From NCBI GenBank assembly GCA_030715195.1, contig JAUYVI010000014.1, positions 1 to 49,253 on the forward strand: DNA of 49,253 nucleotides, in the 5' to 3' direction. Shown here piece by piece: positions 26,501-33,777 of the stretch (its first letter is position 1; each line of letters starts with the position of its first letter). A program made the position numbers and the translations under genes. The stretch comes from Dongia sedimenti (GTDB taxonomy: Bacteria; Pseudomonadota; Alphaproteobacteria; Dongiales; Dongiaceae). A model generated the notes under the pieces. The model was not told the origin of the DNA and made no database searches. It saw nothing but the letters and a program-made list of their open reading frames with translations.

Positions 26501-27438
26501 AGATGTTCGCCGACGGACGCTGGGCCCTGGTCAGCCACCGCCCGACCTCCGACGGCGGATTCGTCAGCATCCGTTCCGACATCACCGCGCAGAAGAATCG
26601 CGAGATAGACCTGCAGGCGGCGAAGACCGAACTCGAAGGCTTGACGGAATCGCTGATCGCCACGACCGGCGATCTCCGGATCGCGCGTGAGAAGGCGGAG
26701 GAGGCGAACCGCTTCAAGTCCAACTTCCTGGCGCAGATGACCCACGAGCTGCGCACGCCGCTGAACGCCGTGATCGGCTTTTCCGACCTGATCCAGCAGG
26801 AGATCTTCGGCCCGGTCCAGCCGCCACGCTACCGCGAGTATGTCGGCTTGATCAGCAACAGCGGCAAGCATCTGCTCGAGCTGATCAACGACGTGCTCGA
26901 TCTGTCGAAGATCGAGGCGGGGCGAATGGAGTTGGATCTCAAGCGGCTCGATCCGGGCGTCCTGGCGCAGGGTGCCGCCGGCATGTTCGGCAAGATGGCG
27001 GGCGACCGCGGCGTGGAGCTGCACTGCGGTGCGCCGGCGTCGTGCCGCGTGATGCATGGCGACGAGCGCATCACCAACCAGATCATCTACAATCTGCTTT
27101 CGAACGCCGTGAAATTCACCCCGAAGGGCGGCAGGGTCGACCTGGAGTTCCTGGAAGTGGAATCCGGCGTCGACATCGTCGTTCGCGACACCGGAATCGG
27201 CATGAGCGCCGCGGAGGTCGCCAAGGCGATGCGCCCCTACGGCCAGATCGGCTCCGCCCTGGTGAAGAACGCGGAGGGGACCGGCCTGGGCCTGCCCTTG
27301 GTGAAGTCGCTGATCGAGCTGCATGGCGGCAGGCTCGAGATCGAGAGCGTCAAAGGGCAGGGCACGCGGATGACGGTGCATTTCCCTTGGCAGCCGGAAC
27401 TGTCGACCGAACCGGAACCGAAGCGCGCCGCGAGCTAG
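23545..27438 (+). CDS. MASE1-CHASE-PAS(x3) sensor histidine kinase
   Basis: Large membrane sensor kinase, 1297 residues from the GTG at 23545 or 1292 from the ATG at 23560. In order: an N-terminal MASE1-type region with about eight helices (to about 320), a periplasmic CHASE sensor (about 330-560, with GRYPGINGMGIVVPV), a membrane helix (about 600-622), three PAS domains with similar starts (about 650, 772 and 893; each has the pattern A.E.. ..GF.L.D), a coiled coil, a HisKA domain with phospho-acceptor His1067 in MTHELRTPLNAVIGFSD, and a HATPase domain (about 1170-1285) with NLLSNAVKF, DTGIGMS and GTGLGLPLVKS. There is no receiver domain and no response regulator gene nearby, so the partner is encoded elsewhere. 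The ligand of CHASE is unknown. Confidence 0.9.
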   Translation: MALVPMDLKAFSRHPKQAPISAVLVLGGLAYFAAAALGLALASLNPHAAPVAPAAGLAVALLMVFGRRAWPAVTLGALVAHGLAGNGFAVALPIAAGDTLAALAGEFIVSRNLRWHGERLPLGTALGYAAASLLAAVVSASVGLETLHLAGLLGPASGIAVWLTWWAGHALGLFLLVPALLSLAEVQWRRPSGRDARRLGALLVGAVAINAIAILDWRAGLLVFASFPLVLLAFRWFPSSVGFWLANLIAASWVNCAAWGFGPFVTSSENASLLNAQILAAALAFAAVVLADLGVRGSRWIGTVFTCGALLAALVFFASDLNRRALDQRNFNDLISKATAELEKRIGTYTDILRGGASMFAASDSITRQEWETYIDSIDLIGRYPGINGMGIVVPVKRDAVAAFRDMMRDDGLPLLAIRPIAGADIAYDEHFVIIREGPEALNHTPIGLDLASEPKRRMAAILARDFGRPMMSGAVDLAMDEGPRVGFLIFVPTYWSHRFSDTVVERRAAFRGWVHAPVVADQFFGAAFEGFGDAIEARVFDGVDTDRSAVFDSAGAQPPKEAGDRGPSVRQTSVLLNAHTLTVVWRPGPRFPSAGHSEAMLLSAAVLLIATILSALVANLQSTGARASAIAVRMTADLAASNERFRLTEARLKAAIEAMDSGFALFDADDRLILHNSTFIDAPTRAAFGDPIGHSFEEFVRFNIISPGAGIETGPDAEAWVQRRLEQHRNPSDVPFEMHLSTGQWLQVTERRTADGGYMGIWSDITSIKQAEERLTNAINAMSDGFVLYDRELNLVLCNQPWVDYAGYESPDQAIGRNLRDLLPEFPGMSVTDVLAQADPEGWPRRMLETMIDPPEQPLERQMTDGRWFSVVIRATSDGGRVGIYSDVTALRAAEARLRDAIESINEGFALFDADLRYVQFNQRLLELYPKSAPAIAVGAKLEDVLRYGAEHGEFPAVRNAKDIDTFVNDWINCFKRREPFVGEEMFADGRWALVSHRPTSDGGFVSIRSDITAQKNREIDLQAAKTELEGLTESLIATTGDLRIAREKAEEANRFKSNFLAQMTHELRTPLNAVIGFSDLIQQEIFGPVQPPRYREYVGLISNSGKHLLELINDVLDLSKIEAGRMELDLKRLDPGVLAQGAAGMFGKMAGDRGVELHCGAPASCRVMHGDERITNQIIYNLLSNAVKFTPKGGRVDLEFLEVESGVDIVVRDTGIGMSAAEVAKAMRPYGQIGSALVKNAEGTGLGLPLVKSLIELHGGRLEIESVKGQGTRMTVHFPWQPELSTEPEPKRAAS

Positions 27439-27488
27439 CAATTCGGTTCCGTCTTGCCGCCGGCTCCGGTTCCCGCTATGAGCGTTCC

Positions 27489-28103
27489 ATGCTGGAATCC
27501 CTGAAAGACAAGAATCGTGCCTGGGCGGCGCGGAAAGTCGCGGCGGATGCCGGGTTTTTCAAGCGCCTGGAGGCCCAGCAGGCGCCGGAATACCTTTGGA
27601 TCGGCTGCTCCGACAGCCGGGTGCCGGCCAATGAAATCGTCGATCTCGATCCGGGCGAGCTCTTCGTGCATCGCAACGTCGCCAACCTGGCGCCGCCGCA
27701 GGACGCGAACTATCTCTCGGTGCTGCAATTCGCCATCGACGTGCTCCGGGTCCGCCACGTGATGGTGGTCGGCCATTACGGCTGCGGCGGTGTGCGGGCC
27801 GCGGTCGATGGGCAGCGGCGCGGCCTGGTCGACCACTGGCTGCACCCGATCCGCGAGGTGCATCAGGCCCACCGGCACGAATTGGACGCGATCGCTGAAG
27901 AGCCGCGACGGCTAGACCGGCTCTGCGAACTCAATGTAATCCGCCAGGTGAGGAACGTCGCCTCCGACGTCTTCGTGCAGGACGCCTGGGCCCGCGGCCA
28001 GGAAGTCAGCGTCCACGGGTGGGTCTATTCGATTTCGACCGGTCTCATCACCGATCTCAACGTCACCACCAGTCGGCCCGAGGAGCTTGACCGGCTGGAC
28101 TAG
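27489..28103 (+). CDS. can: Beta-class carbonic anhydrase
   Basis: Zinc enzyme interconverting CO2 and bicarbonate in the cytoplasm, 204 residues. The zinc and catalytic residues of beta-carbonic anhydrases are all present: Cys40, Asp42 and Arg44 in CSDSR, and His96 and Cys99 in VVGHYGCGGV. The RNVANL block and C-terminal VHGWVYSISTGLI are also typical of the Can/CynT type. I chose the ATG at 27489 (MLESLKDKNRAW), which is the normal family start; the longer frame upstream overlaps the kinase. It starts 50 nt after the kinase stop and precedes the YCII gene by 22 nt. Confidence 0.94.
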   Translation: MLESLKDKNRAWAARKVAADAGFFKRLEAQQAPEYLWIGCSDSRVPANEIVDLDPGELFVHRNVANLAPPQDANYLSVLQFAIDVLRVRHVMVVGHYGCGGVRAAVDGQRRGLVDHWLHPIREVHQAHRHELDAIAEEPRRLDRLCELNVIRQVRNVASDVFVQDAWARGQEVSVHGWVYSISTGLITDLNVTTSRPEELDRLD

Positions 28104-28125
28104 CCGGCGGGGCGAGGGAGTTCCG

Positions 28126-28509
28126 ATGCTCTATGCGATCATCTGCTACAACGACGAGAAGCTGGTTTCCGGCTGGTCCAAGGCCGAGGACGATGCGGTC
28201 ATGGCACGGCTCGGCGCGGTGATCGGCAAGCTCGCCGCCGCCGGCAAGCTCGGCCCGGTCGCGCGCCTGCAACCCACCGCGCAGGCCAAGGTGCTGCGCA
28301 AAGGCAAGGACGGACCCGTCGTCACCGACGGACCTTTCGCCGAGACCAAGGAGCACCTGCTCGGCTTCTACCTGGTCGATTGCAAGGATATCGATGAGGC
28401 GGTCGAGATCGCCAAGGACCTGCAGAAGGCCAATGACGGCCCGAGCGCGTATGACATCCGGCCGGTGATGTTCTTCAACCCCGGCGGCCCGGCCCCCACG
28501 TCCCGCTAG
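28126..28509 (+). CDS. YCII-related (DGPFAE) domain protein
   Basis: Single-domain YCII-like protein of 127 residues. It has the hallmark VTDGPFAETKEHLLGFYLVD segment, the AVMARLGAVIGKLAAAGKL helix region and a C-terminal strand ending in IRPVMFF. In many genomes such proteins pair with ECF sigma factors, but none is present here. Function is unknown; the fold resembles dimeric alpha+beta barrels. The ATG at 28126 follows GAGGGAG at 28114-28120, a good ribosome binding site. It is 22 nt downstream of the carbonic anhydrase gene and probably in the same transcript. Confidence 0.82.
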   Translation: MLYAIICYNDEKLVSGWSKAEDDAVMARLGAVIGKLAAAGKLGPVARLQPTAQAKVLRKGKDGPVVTDGPFAETKEHLLGFYLVDCKDIDEAVEIAKDLQKANDGPSAYDIRPVMFFNPGGPAPTSR

Positions 28510-28583
28510 CCTGCCGCTTCCCACTCGCGTGTTTTGGTTGTAGTCTGCAACCGAAAAGAACGAAGCAGCGAAGGGGGGCTGAC

Positions 28584-29147
28584 ATGGCGCTCAGTGGTCC
28601 GGAATGGGTCGATCGATATCCGACCAGCAGCGACCCCAATGATTGCGTGGGGGAATTTCGCGACAATCTCATTCAGTTCATCAAGGCCCTGCACGCGGCA
28701 AAGGCGACCGTGAAGATCTCGGCGACGTTACGGCCGCCGCAGCGGGCCTATCTGATGCATCACGCCTACAAGATCGCGCACAACGTCGAGGATCCGGGCA
28801 ACGTTCCAAAGATGGCGGTGATCAATATCGACTGGGTCCATCGCGACGAAGCTGGGGAGCCGGACCTCCCAAAGTCGCGCTCCGCCGCGAGCCAAATGGT
28901 AACCGCCTATGGAATCGTGGCACAGCCGGCGCTGGTGTCGCGCCACACCCAGGGCCGCGCCGTCGACATGGACATTTCGTGGAACGGCACCTTGACCATT
29001 GCGCCGCGCAACGGCGCGCCGCGGCCCATCGCCTCCATGCCGCGGACCGGCGAGAACAAGGAGCTGCACGCGATCGGCGCCAGCTATGGCGTGATCAAGG
29101 CCGTGTTCGCCGGCGATCCGCCCCATTGGTCCGACGACGGCCACTGA
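28584..29147 (+). CDS. M15-like zinc peptidase domain protein
   Basis: A 187-residue protein with the metal-site layout of M15 peptidases (D-Ala-D-Ala and L-Ala-D-Glu peptidases such as VanY and phage endolysins). The first pair of ligands is His121 and Asp128 in SRHTQGRAVDMD, the H-x6-D pattern; the third is His181 in DPPHW, with Asp178 as the likely general base. LHAIGASYGV between them is the conserved helix of the fold. The N-terminal half (RPPQRAYLMHHAYKIA) resembles the corresponding R-x-x-x-Q entry segment. No signal peptide or membrane helix is seen, so how it would reach peptidoglycan is unclear. The ATG at 28584 follows GAAGGGGG. It is 74 nt after the YCII gene. Confidence 0.72.
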   Translation: MALSGPEWVDRYPTSSDPNDCVGEFRDNLIQFIKALHAAKATVKISATLRPPQRAYLMHHAYKIAHNVEDPGNVPKMAVINIDWVHRDEAGEPDLPKSRSAASQMVTAYGIVAQPALVSRHTQGRAVDMDISWNGTLTIAPRNGAPRPIASMPRTGENKELHAIGASYGVIKAVFAGDPPHWSDDGH

Positions 29148-29159
29148 GGCCAGGAGCGA

Positions 29160-30437
29160 TCACTCCGCGTCTCCCGCTTGCGCCGCCGGCGCGGGCGGAT
29201 GCGGCTTGTATTCGCCGCGCGGATCGAGTTCCGGAGCGCCATAGGTGCCTTGGGTGAGCGGCACGGCGACGTAATCGCTCTGCTCCTCCGGCGTCTTGGC
29301 GCGACGCCGTAGCGCACGGTAGGTGGTGAACAACGCGACCGCCAGGAAGCAACCCGCCGCGAACAGCAGCAGGCCTTGCGGGCCGGCGGCATGCATGACC
29401 GAGCCGGCAATGGTCGGGCCGAAGCAGGAGCCGAGGCCCCAGGCGAACAGCAATCCGCTCGAGGCCGCGACAAACTCGTGCCGCTCGACATAGTCAGTGG
29501 TCTGGCCGACGCCCAGCGCGTAGAGCGGCGATTCGAAAGCCGTCAGGATGAAGAACAGCACCACCATCCAGGTGAAGCTGACATCCGGCAGCGCGTAGAG
29601 CAGCAGCGACATGCAGGTCGAGACCAGCATGATCCCGACGATGATCGGCCGCCGCCCGAAATGGTCCGAGACGAAGCCGATCGGATACTGCGTCACCAGC
29701 GCGGCCACGGTGGTGATGGAGTAGAGCAGGCTCAGCTCCTTCTCGCCCAGACCGTGATCCTTGATATAGGCGGGAAACAGGCCATAGAGGCCGGCATTCA
29801 TCATGCCCGAGCCGAAGGCGCAGACGACGCCGGTGGGCGAGGCGCGGAACAGGCGCGAGAGCGGCAGATGCTGGTGCTCGTCGATCTTGGGGTTGCCGAC
29901 CTTGGTGACGGCGAGCGGGATCATCGCCGCCGAGAGTCCGATCGTCACCAGGACGAACAGCAGGATGCCGCCTGGCGCGTCGAAATTCAGCAGCAGCGGC
30001 GAGACGCCGGAGGCCGCCCAGCTCGCCGTCGTGTACATCGCGAAGACCCGGCCGCGGTTCTCCTCAGAAGCCTTGTCGGTCATCCAGGATTCGATCACGA
30101 CGAAGGCGCCGGCCAGGGCATAGCCGGCAAAGCCGCGCAGTAGAATCCAGAACGTCTGATCGTGCAGAACGGTGAACAGGATCGCAGCGTTCGAAGCGCA
30201 GACGGCATAGACGCCGAAGGCCCGGATATGCCCGACTCGCCGGATCATGCGCTGGCAGGTGAGGGTGCCCAGCAGGAAGCCGAGGAAATAGGCCGAAGCC
30301 GCGGCGCCGACGACGAAGGTCGATGCGCCCGACGAGGCCAGCCGGAAGCCGATCAACGGTGACAGGATGCCGAGCGCGCCTTCCATCAGCACGACCGTCA
30401 GCAAGACCGGCAACACCGGCTGTATGCTCTTCCACAT
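29160..30437 (-). CDS. MFS transporter (YcaD-like)
   Basis: Major facilitator superfamily transporter of 425 residues with about twelve hydrophobic segments. The loop motif between helices 2 and 3 is CQRMIRRVGHIRAFG, helix 5 carries ESWMTDKASEENRGRVFAMY (the YcaD-type E-S-W signature), and the second-half loop has GFVSDHFGRRPIIVG. This pattern fits the YcaD group, whose substrates are unknown. The C-terminal about 45 residues are charged and Pro-rich, cytoplasmic. The ATG at 30437 (MWKSIQPVLPVLL) begins the first helix; a start 12 codons upstream is less likely. It converges with the M15-like gene. Confidence 0.85.
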   Translation of the reverse strand: MWKSIQPVLPVLLTVVLMEGALGILSPLIGFRLASSGASTFVVGAAASAYFLGFLLGTLTCQRMIRRVGHIRAFGVYAVCASNAAILFTVLHDQTFWILLRGFAGYALAGAFVVIESWMTDKASEENRGRVFAMYTTASWAASGVSPLLLNFDAPGGILLFVLVTIGLSAAMIPLAVTKVGNPKIDEHQHLPLSRLFRASPTGVVCAFGSGMMNAGLYGLFPAYIKDHGLGEKELSLLYSITTVAALVTQYPIGFVSDHFGRRPIIVGIMLVSTCMSLLLYALPDVSFTWMVVLFFILTAFESPLYALGVGQTTDYVERHEFVAASSGLLFAWGLGSCFGPTIAGSVMHAAGPQGLLLFAAGCFLAVALFTTYRALRRRAKTPEEQSDYVAVPLTQGTYGAPELDPRGEYKPHPPAPAAQAGDAE

Positions 30438-30492
30438 GGCGGTTCCCCGGAGCGCTACGCTCCCTTTGAGCAAGGTATCACAACCACTCAGT

Positions 30493-30581
30493 CGTCATCC
30501 CCGGACTTGGTCCGGGGATCCACGCCTTTCTATCGTGCGGCACCCAAGGCGTGGATCCCCGCGCCTAGCGCGGGGATGACG
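30493..30581 (-). repeat. 89-nt cloverleaf palindromic repeat, copy 2
   Basis: Inverted copy of the element at 17309-17397. The reverse complement aligns with copy 1 over the full 89 nt, with CGTCAT/ATGACG ends, the central TCCACGCCTTGGGTGC and GATAGAAAGGCGTGG segments conserved, and paired changes in the hairpin arms (CCCCGCGC..GCGCGGGG; CCCCGGAC..GTCCGGGG). It lies between the MFS gene start and the acyl-CoA dehydrogenase stop. Confidence 0.85.
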
Positions 30582-30618
30582 GCGGAGTGGAGGCGTCGGC
30601 CGTTTGGCGAGGCAGCGA

Positions 30619-31794
30619 CTATTCCACCAGCGCCGCCTGGCCGCGCTTGTAGAGCCCGTTGGCGATGATCAGCCGCTGGACCTCGCTGGCGCCTTCCCAG
30701 ATGCGGTCGACCCGGAGCTCGCGGTAGAAGCGTTCGGCGACGTTCTCGCGCATATAGCCGCGGCCGCCGAAGATCTGCACCGCGCGGTCTGCCACCCGGT
30801 TGGCCATCTCGGACGCATACAACTTCGCCATCGAGGCCTGGCCGTGGCTGACCTTCACGTCCTCGCCGGCATCGATCGCCTCGGCGGTCCGATAGGTCAT
30901 CAAGCGCGCCGCCCAAAGCTCGGTCAGGCTGTCCGCCAGCATGAACTGCACCGCCTGCTTCTCGCTCAGCATCTCGCCCGACATCGGCCGCTGCCGCGCG
31001 AAAGTCGTCGCCTCGTCGATCAGCCGCGCCGCCGCCCCGCAGCAGCGGGCGGCGATCATCAGCCGCTCATAGCGGAACCAGTCATAGGTGAAGGCCATGC
31101 CGCCGCCTTCCTCGCCGATCCGGTTCTCGGCCGGCACCTTCACATCGGTGAAACGGACGATCGGATGATGGGCGCGGTAGGTGTGCGAATAGGCCGGCGT
31201 CCGCACCACCTCGACGCCGGGCGCGTGGACATCGACGAAGAACAGGCAATGGTTCCCGGCCTTCTCGCCGGAGGTCAGCTTGGCCTGGAAGATGATGTAA
31301 TGGGCGAGGTTGAAGCTGGTCACATGCCACTTCTCGCCGTTGAGCACGTAGGAGTCGCCCTCGCGCCGCGCCGTCGCTTTGATCGCATCGACGTTGGAAC
31401 CGGCATCGGGCTCGGTGATGGCATAGCACTCATGCCATTCGGCGCGGATCAGCGGCTTGATCCATTTCTCGATCTGCTGGGCCGAGCAGGCCTTCAGCAT
31501 CCAGCTCTGCGGATTGTTGCCGCACCAGCCGAGCGCGTTGGTGACCCGGCCCAACTCCTCCTGCGTCACCGCCTGCTCCAGCATGGAGAGGCCCTGGCCG
31601 CCCATCTCGACCGGGATGTCCATGTTGTAGAGTCCGGCCGCCTGGGCGCCGGCCTGGTGGCGCTTCAGGATCTCGGGCGGCACATTGCCGTCATGCATCT
31701 CGGCATGGACTTCCCAGGGGATCAGCTCCTGGGTCACGAACTTGCGGACGCGTTCCTGGATCTCGCGGGCGCGCGGGGGAAGGGGGTAGGACAT
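30619..31794 (-). CDS. Acyl-CoA dehydrogenase (Rieske-linked)
   Basis: FAD-dependent acyl-CoA dehydrogenase of 391 residues. The FAD/substrate signature YAITEPDAGSN is in the middle beta domain, the Trp-containing WHVTSFNLAHYI segment follows, and the C-terminal part has the FGGRGYMRENVAERFYRELR helix pair and WEGASEVQR, where Glu is the expected catalytic base. The acyl chain it accepts is not evident. The ATG at 31794 starts 12 nt after the Rieske oxygenase stop, so both form one minus-strand transcript downstream of the TetR gene. A second acyl-CoA dehydrogenase lies across the divergent promoter. Confidence 0.9.
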   Translation of the reverse strand: MSYPLPPRAREIQERVRKFVTQELIPWEVHAEMHDGNVPPEILKRHQAGAQAAGLYNMDIPVEMGGQGLSMLEQAVTQEELGRVTNALGWCGNNPQSWMLKACSAQQIEKWIKPLIRAEWHECYAITEPDAGSNVDAIKATARREGDSYVLNGEKWHVTSFNLAHYIIFQAKLTSGEKAGNHCLFFVDVHAPGVEVVRTPAYSHTYRAHHPIVRFTDVKVPAENRIGEEGGGMAFTYDWFRYERLMIAARCCGAAARLIDEATTFARQRPMSGEMLSEKQAVQFMLADSLTELWAARLMTYRTAEAIDAGEDVKVSHGQASMAKLYASEMANRVADRAVQIFGGRGYMRENVAERFYRELRVDRIWEGASEVQRLIIANGLYKRGQAALVE

Positions 31795-31806
31795 GGAAGA
31801 TTCTTT

Positions 31807-32994
31807 CTAGGCTGCGAGATCGTGATGGAGCTTGGCGTTGACGGCGGCCAGCGTGCCCGGTTCCGGCGGTTCGGCGAGCAGCGCCACCGGCACCGCCTGC
31901 CGCACCATCTCGTGCAATTGCCGTAAGGCCGCCTCCTTCTCCGAGAAGATTCCGAAGGAATAGCCGCGGGACTTCAATCCCTGCTGCACCGAGGCGACCA
32001 GCTCTTCGTCCTCGCGCTGCACCTGGCTGTTGATGCGATAGCTCAGGTATTGCGCGGCACGGTGCCGCCGATCCTGATCGGGAAGGGTCCAGCGCCGGGC
32101 CCGCAGCCGGCTCTTGCCGGGGCCGATCGGCATCACCTCGAAACTGGTGACCTGCTCCGGATAGAGGTCCAGCGCCAGATTGGGCAGCAGCGTGTAGTAG
32201 CACCAAGCGCGCCGCCGCGATTCCGGCAGGTGCTCCGGCTGCGGCGCCACGCGCTGATACATCCGCTCGCTCCAGTTCTCCGACGGCTTGTCGCGGATGA
32301 TGCCGATCTGGCGCGAGACGCCGCTCGGCTGCGCCTCGGCGGTATAGGAGCTGCCGAACATCCGCTGCAAACCGGGATGTCCGGTCGGAACGTGATAGCC
32401 TTCCAAGTAGTTGTCGATCAGGTTCTTCCAATCGACCGGGATGTCGCAATGCCAGCCGGTGCCGCGCGAGACCATCTCCGTGGTGCGATAAGCCTCCATC
32501 TCGGCGCGATAGGGGGCGAAACGCTCGGCAACGCTCATCGCGCCCCTTGAATCCAACGGGGATTTGAAGCGCACAAAGACGAAGCCAAGGAACTCTTCGA
32601 CCTCGATCGGCCGCAAGCCGAACTCCGCCTTGTCGATGTCGGGGAAGCTCTTCTCCGCGGCGATCGCCTTCAGCGTACCGTCGTAATTGTAAGACCATCC
32701 ATGATAGGGACAGCGGATGGCGTGGCCGCAGGATCCCTTTTCCGTGCTGACCAGAGCATGGGCGCGATGCCGGCAGGTGTTGTAGAAGCCGCGGAGCTTG
32801 CCGTCTTCACCGCGCACGACCAAGCCGCGCTCGCCGCAGCTCTCGACCGAAAGGAAATCGCCGGGCGCCTTCAAGTCGCTGCGATGCCCCGCCAGCGCCC
32901 AGCTGGAGAGCAGCAGATGCTCGCGTTCGAGCGCGAAGAACTCGGCATTGTCATAGGTCCAGCCGGGCAGGGTCTCGTCGCGGGAATTGCGCAT
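31807..32994 (-). CDS. Rieske non-heme iron oxygenase, alpha subunit
   Basis: Oxygenase of about 395 residues. The N-terminal Rieske domain binds a [2Fe-2S] cluster through Cys74, His76, Cys95 and His98 (CRHRAH ... CPYHGWSY). The C-terminal catalytic domain has the mononuclear iron site around NYLEGYHVPTGHPG with His201 and His206. The length and the SRPBCC-type C-terminus match choline, glycine betaine, carnitine and stachydrine monooxygenases as well as aromatic hydroxylases; the BetI-like regulator next door favours a quaternary amine or betaine (inference). A reductase gene is not present. The ATG at 32994 gives MRNSRDETLPGW; the longer frame upstream overlaps the TetR gene in another frame. 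It starts 11 nt after the TetR stop. Confidence 0.88.
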   Translation of the reverse strand: MRNSRDETLPGWTYDNAEFFALEREHLLLSSWALAGHRSDLKAPGDFLSVESCGERGLVVRGEDGKLRGFYNTCRHRAHALVSTEKGSCGHAIRCPYHGWSYNYDGTLKAIAAEKSFPDIDKAEFGLRPIEVEEFLGFVFVRFKSPLDSRGAMSVAERFAPYRAEMEAYRTTEMVSRGTGWHCDIPVDWKNLIDNYLEGYHVPTGHPGLQRMFGSSYTAEAQPSGVSRQIGIIRDKPSENWSERMYQRVAPQPEHLPESRRRAWCYYTLLPNLALDLYPEQVTSFEVMPIGPGKSRLRARRWTLPDQDRRHRAAQYLSYRINSQVQREDEELVASVQQGLKSRGYSFGIFSEKEAALRQLHEMVRQAVPVALLAEPPEPGTLAAVNAKLHHDLAA

Positions 32995-33005
32995 CACGTG
33001 TCTCC

Positions 33006-33629
33006 TCAGGCGGCGGAGGTCGAGGCTTCGGCCGCGTCGGCGGCGAAGTGTTCCGGATAGAGACCGTGCAGGAAGGCACGCACCACGCGCCGCGCGGTGT
33101 CGCGGTCGGTCTCCTTCGGATTGATCAGCATGTCGAGCCAGAGCCCGTCGCTCATGGCGCTGAAGCCCTTGGCGATCAGCATCGGATCGCGGTCCGGCGT
33201 ATCCAATTGCCGGAACAGATCCGAAGCCACGGCCTGGAACTCGCGGCTCAGCGCCTGGCACTCGGTCATGAAATCCGGCCGCCAGCGCGTCTCGCCCCAG
33301 AAGGCGTACCAGACGGTGACGGTCTTGCGGTTGGCGACCAGGCGCTGGAAATCGCCCTCCAGCATCGCCGTGAGCTTGGCGGTGGGGGAGGTGGCCGCCG
33401 CGACATTGGCGCGCCAATAGCGTCGGTACTCGCCGACCATATGCGCGAGGGTTGCGGAGAGCAGTACGTCCTTGCTCTTGAAGTAGAAGTTCACGATGCC
33501 GGTCGAGAGCTTCGCGGTCTCCGCAACCTCCGCCAGGGTCAGTTCGGAAAAGCCCTTGCGCGCAATCACGTCGATCGTCGCAACGATCAGCTGCTCCCGG
33601 CGGACTTCCTTGATGGCATCGCGGGCCAT
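33006..33629 (-). CDS. BetI-like TetR family transcriptional regulator
   Basis: Probable repressor of 207 residues. The N-terminal helix-turn-helix (about 20-60) has LTLAEVAETAKLSTGIVNFYFKSKD, and STGI.(N/S).YF is typical of BetI. The C-terminal ligand domain also follows BetI, with the AFWGETR segment and SAMSDGLWLDML. BetI controls choline-to-betaine genes, so the ligand here could be a choline-like compound. It is the first gene of the minus-strand unit with the Rieske and acyl-CoA dehydrogenase genes, and a palindrome lies 45 nt upstream of its start in the divergent region. The ATG at 33629 is the only good start. Confidence 0.87.
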   Translation of the reverse strand: MARDAIKEVRREQLIVATIDVIARKGFSELTLAEVAETAKLSTGIVNFYFKSKDVLLSATLAHMVGEYRRYWRANVAAATSPTAKLTAMLEGDFQRLVANRKTVTVWYAFWGETRWRPDFMTECQALSREFQAVASDLFRQLDTPDRDPMLIAKGFSAMSDGLWLDMLINPKETDRDTARRVVRAFLHGLYPEHFAADAAEASTSAA

Positions 33630-33674
33630 GTGTTGGCTTCAGCCTCCTGTTATAGAGGCATTTATTAGCATTCG

Positions 33675-33690
33675 TTGAATGGTCGTTCAA
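33675..33690. promoter_or_regulatory. Candidate BetI-type operator in the divergent promoter region
   Basis: TTGAATGGTCGTTCAA is a near-perfect 16-bp palindrome (arms TTGAA/TTCAA, with one internal mismatch pair) located between the divergent TetR gene and acyl-CoA dehydrogenase gene. The surrounding ATTCG...CAGAAT extends the symmetry. Its core resembles the T-T-G-A-x-C-G-T-T-C-A-A operators I recall for BetI-like regulators. It lies in a locally AT-rich 148-nt intergenic region that must hold both promoters. Confidence 0.6.
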
Positions 33691-33777
33691 TCAGAATCGG
33701 CGTAATTATACGATCGTAAAACAAGCTTTTCAGCGTCGCGGCCGAAAGCTATGCTGCTGCAAACCCGGAGGAATCCC

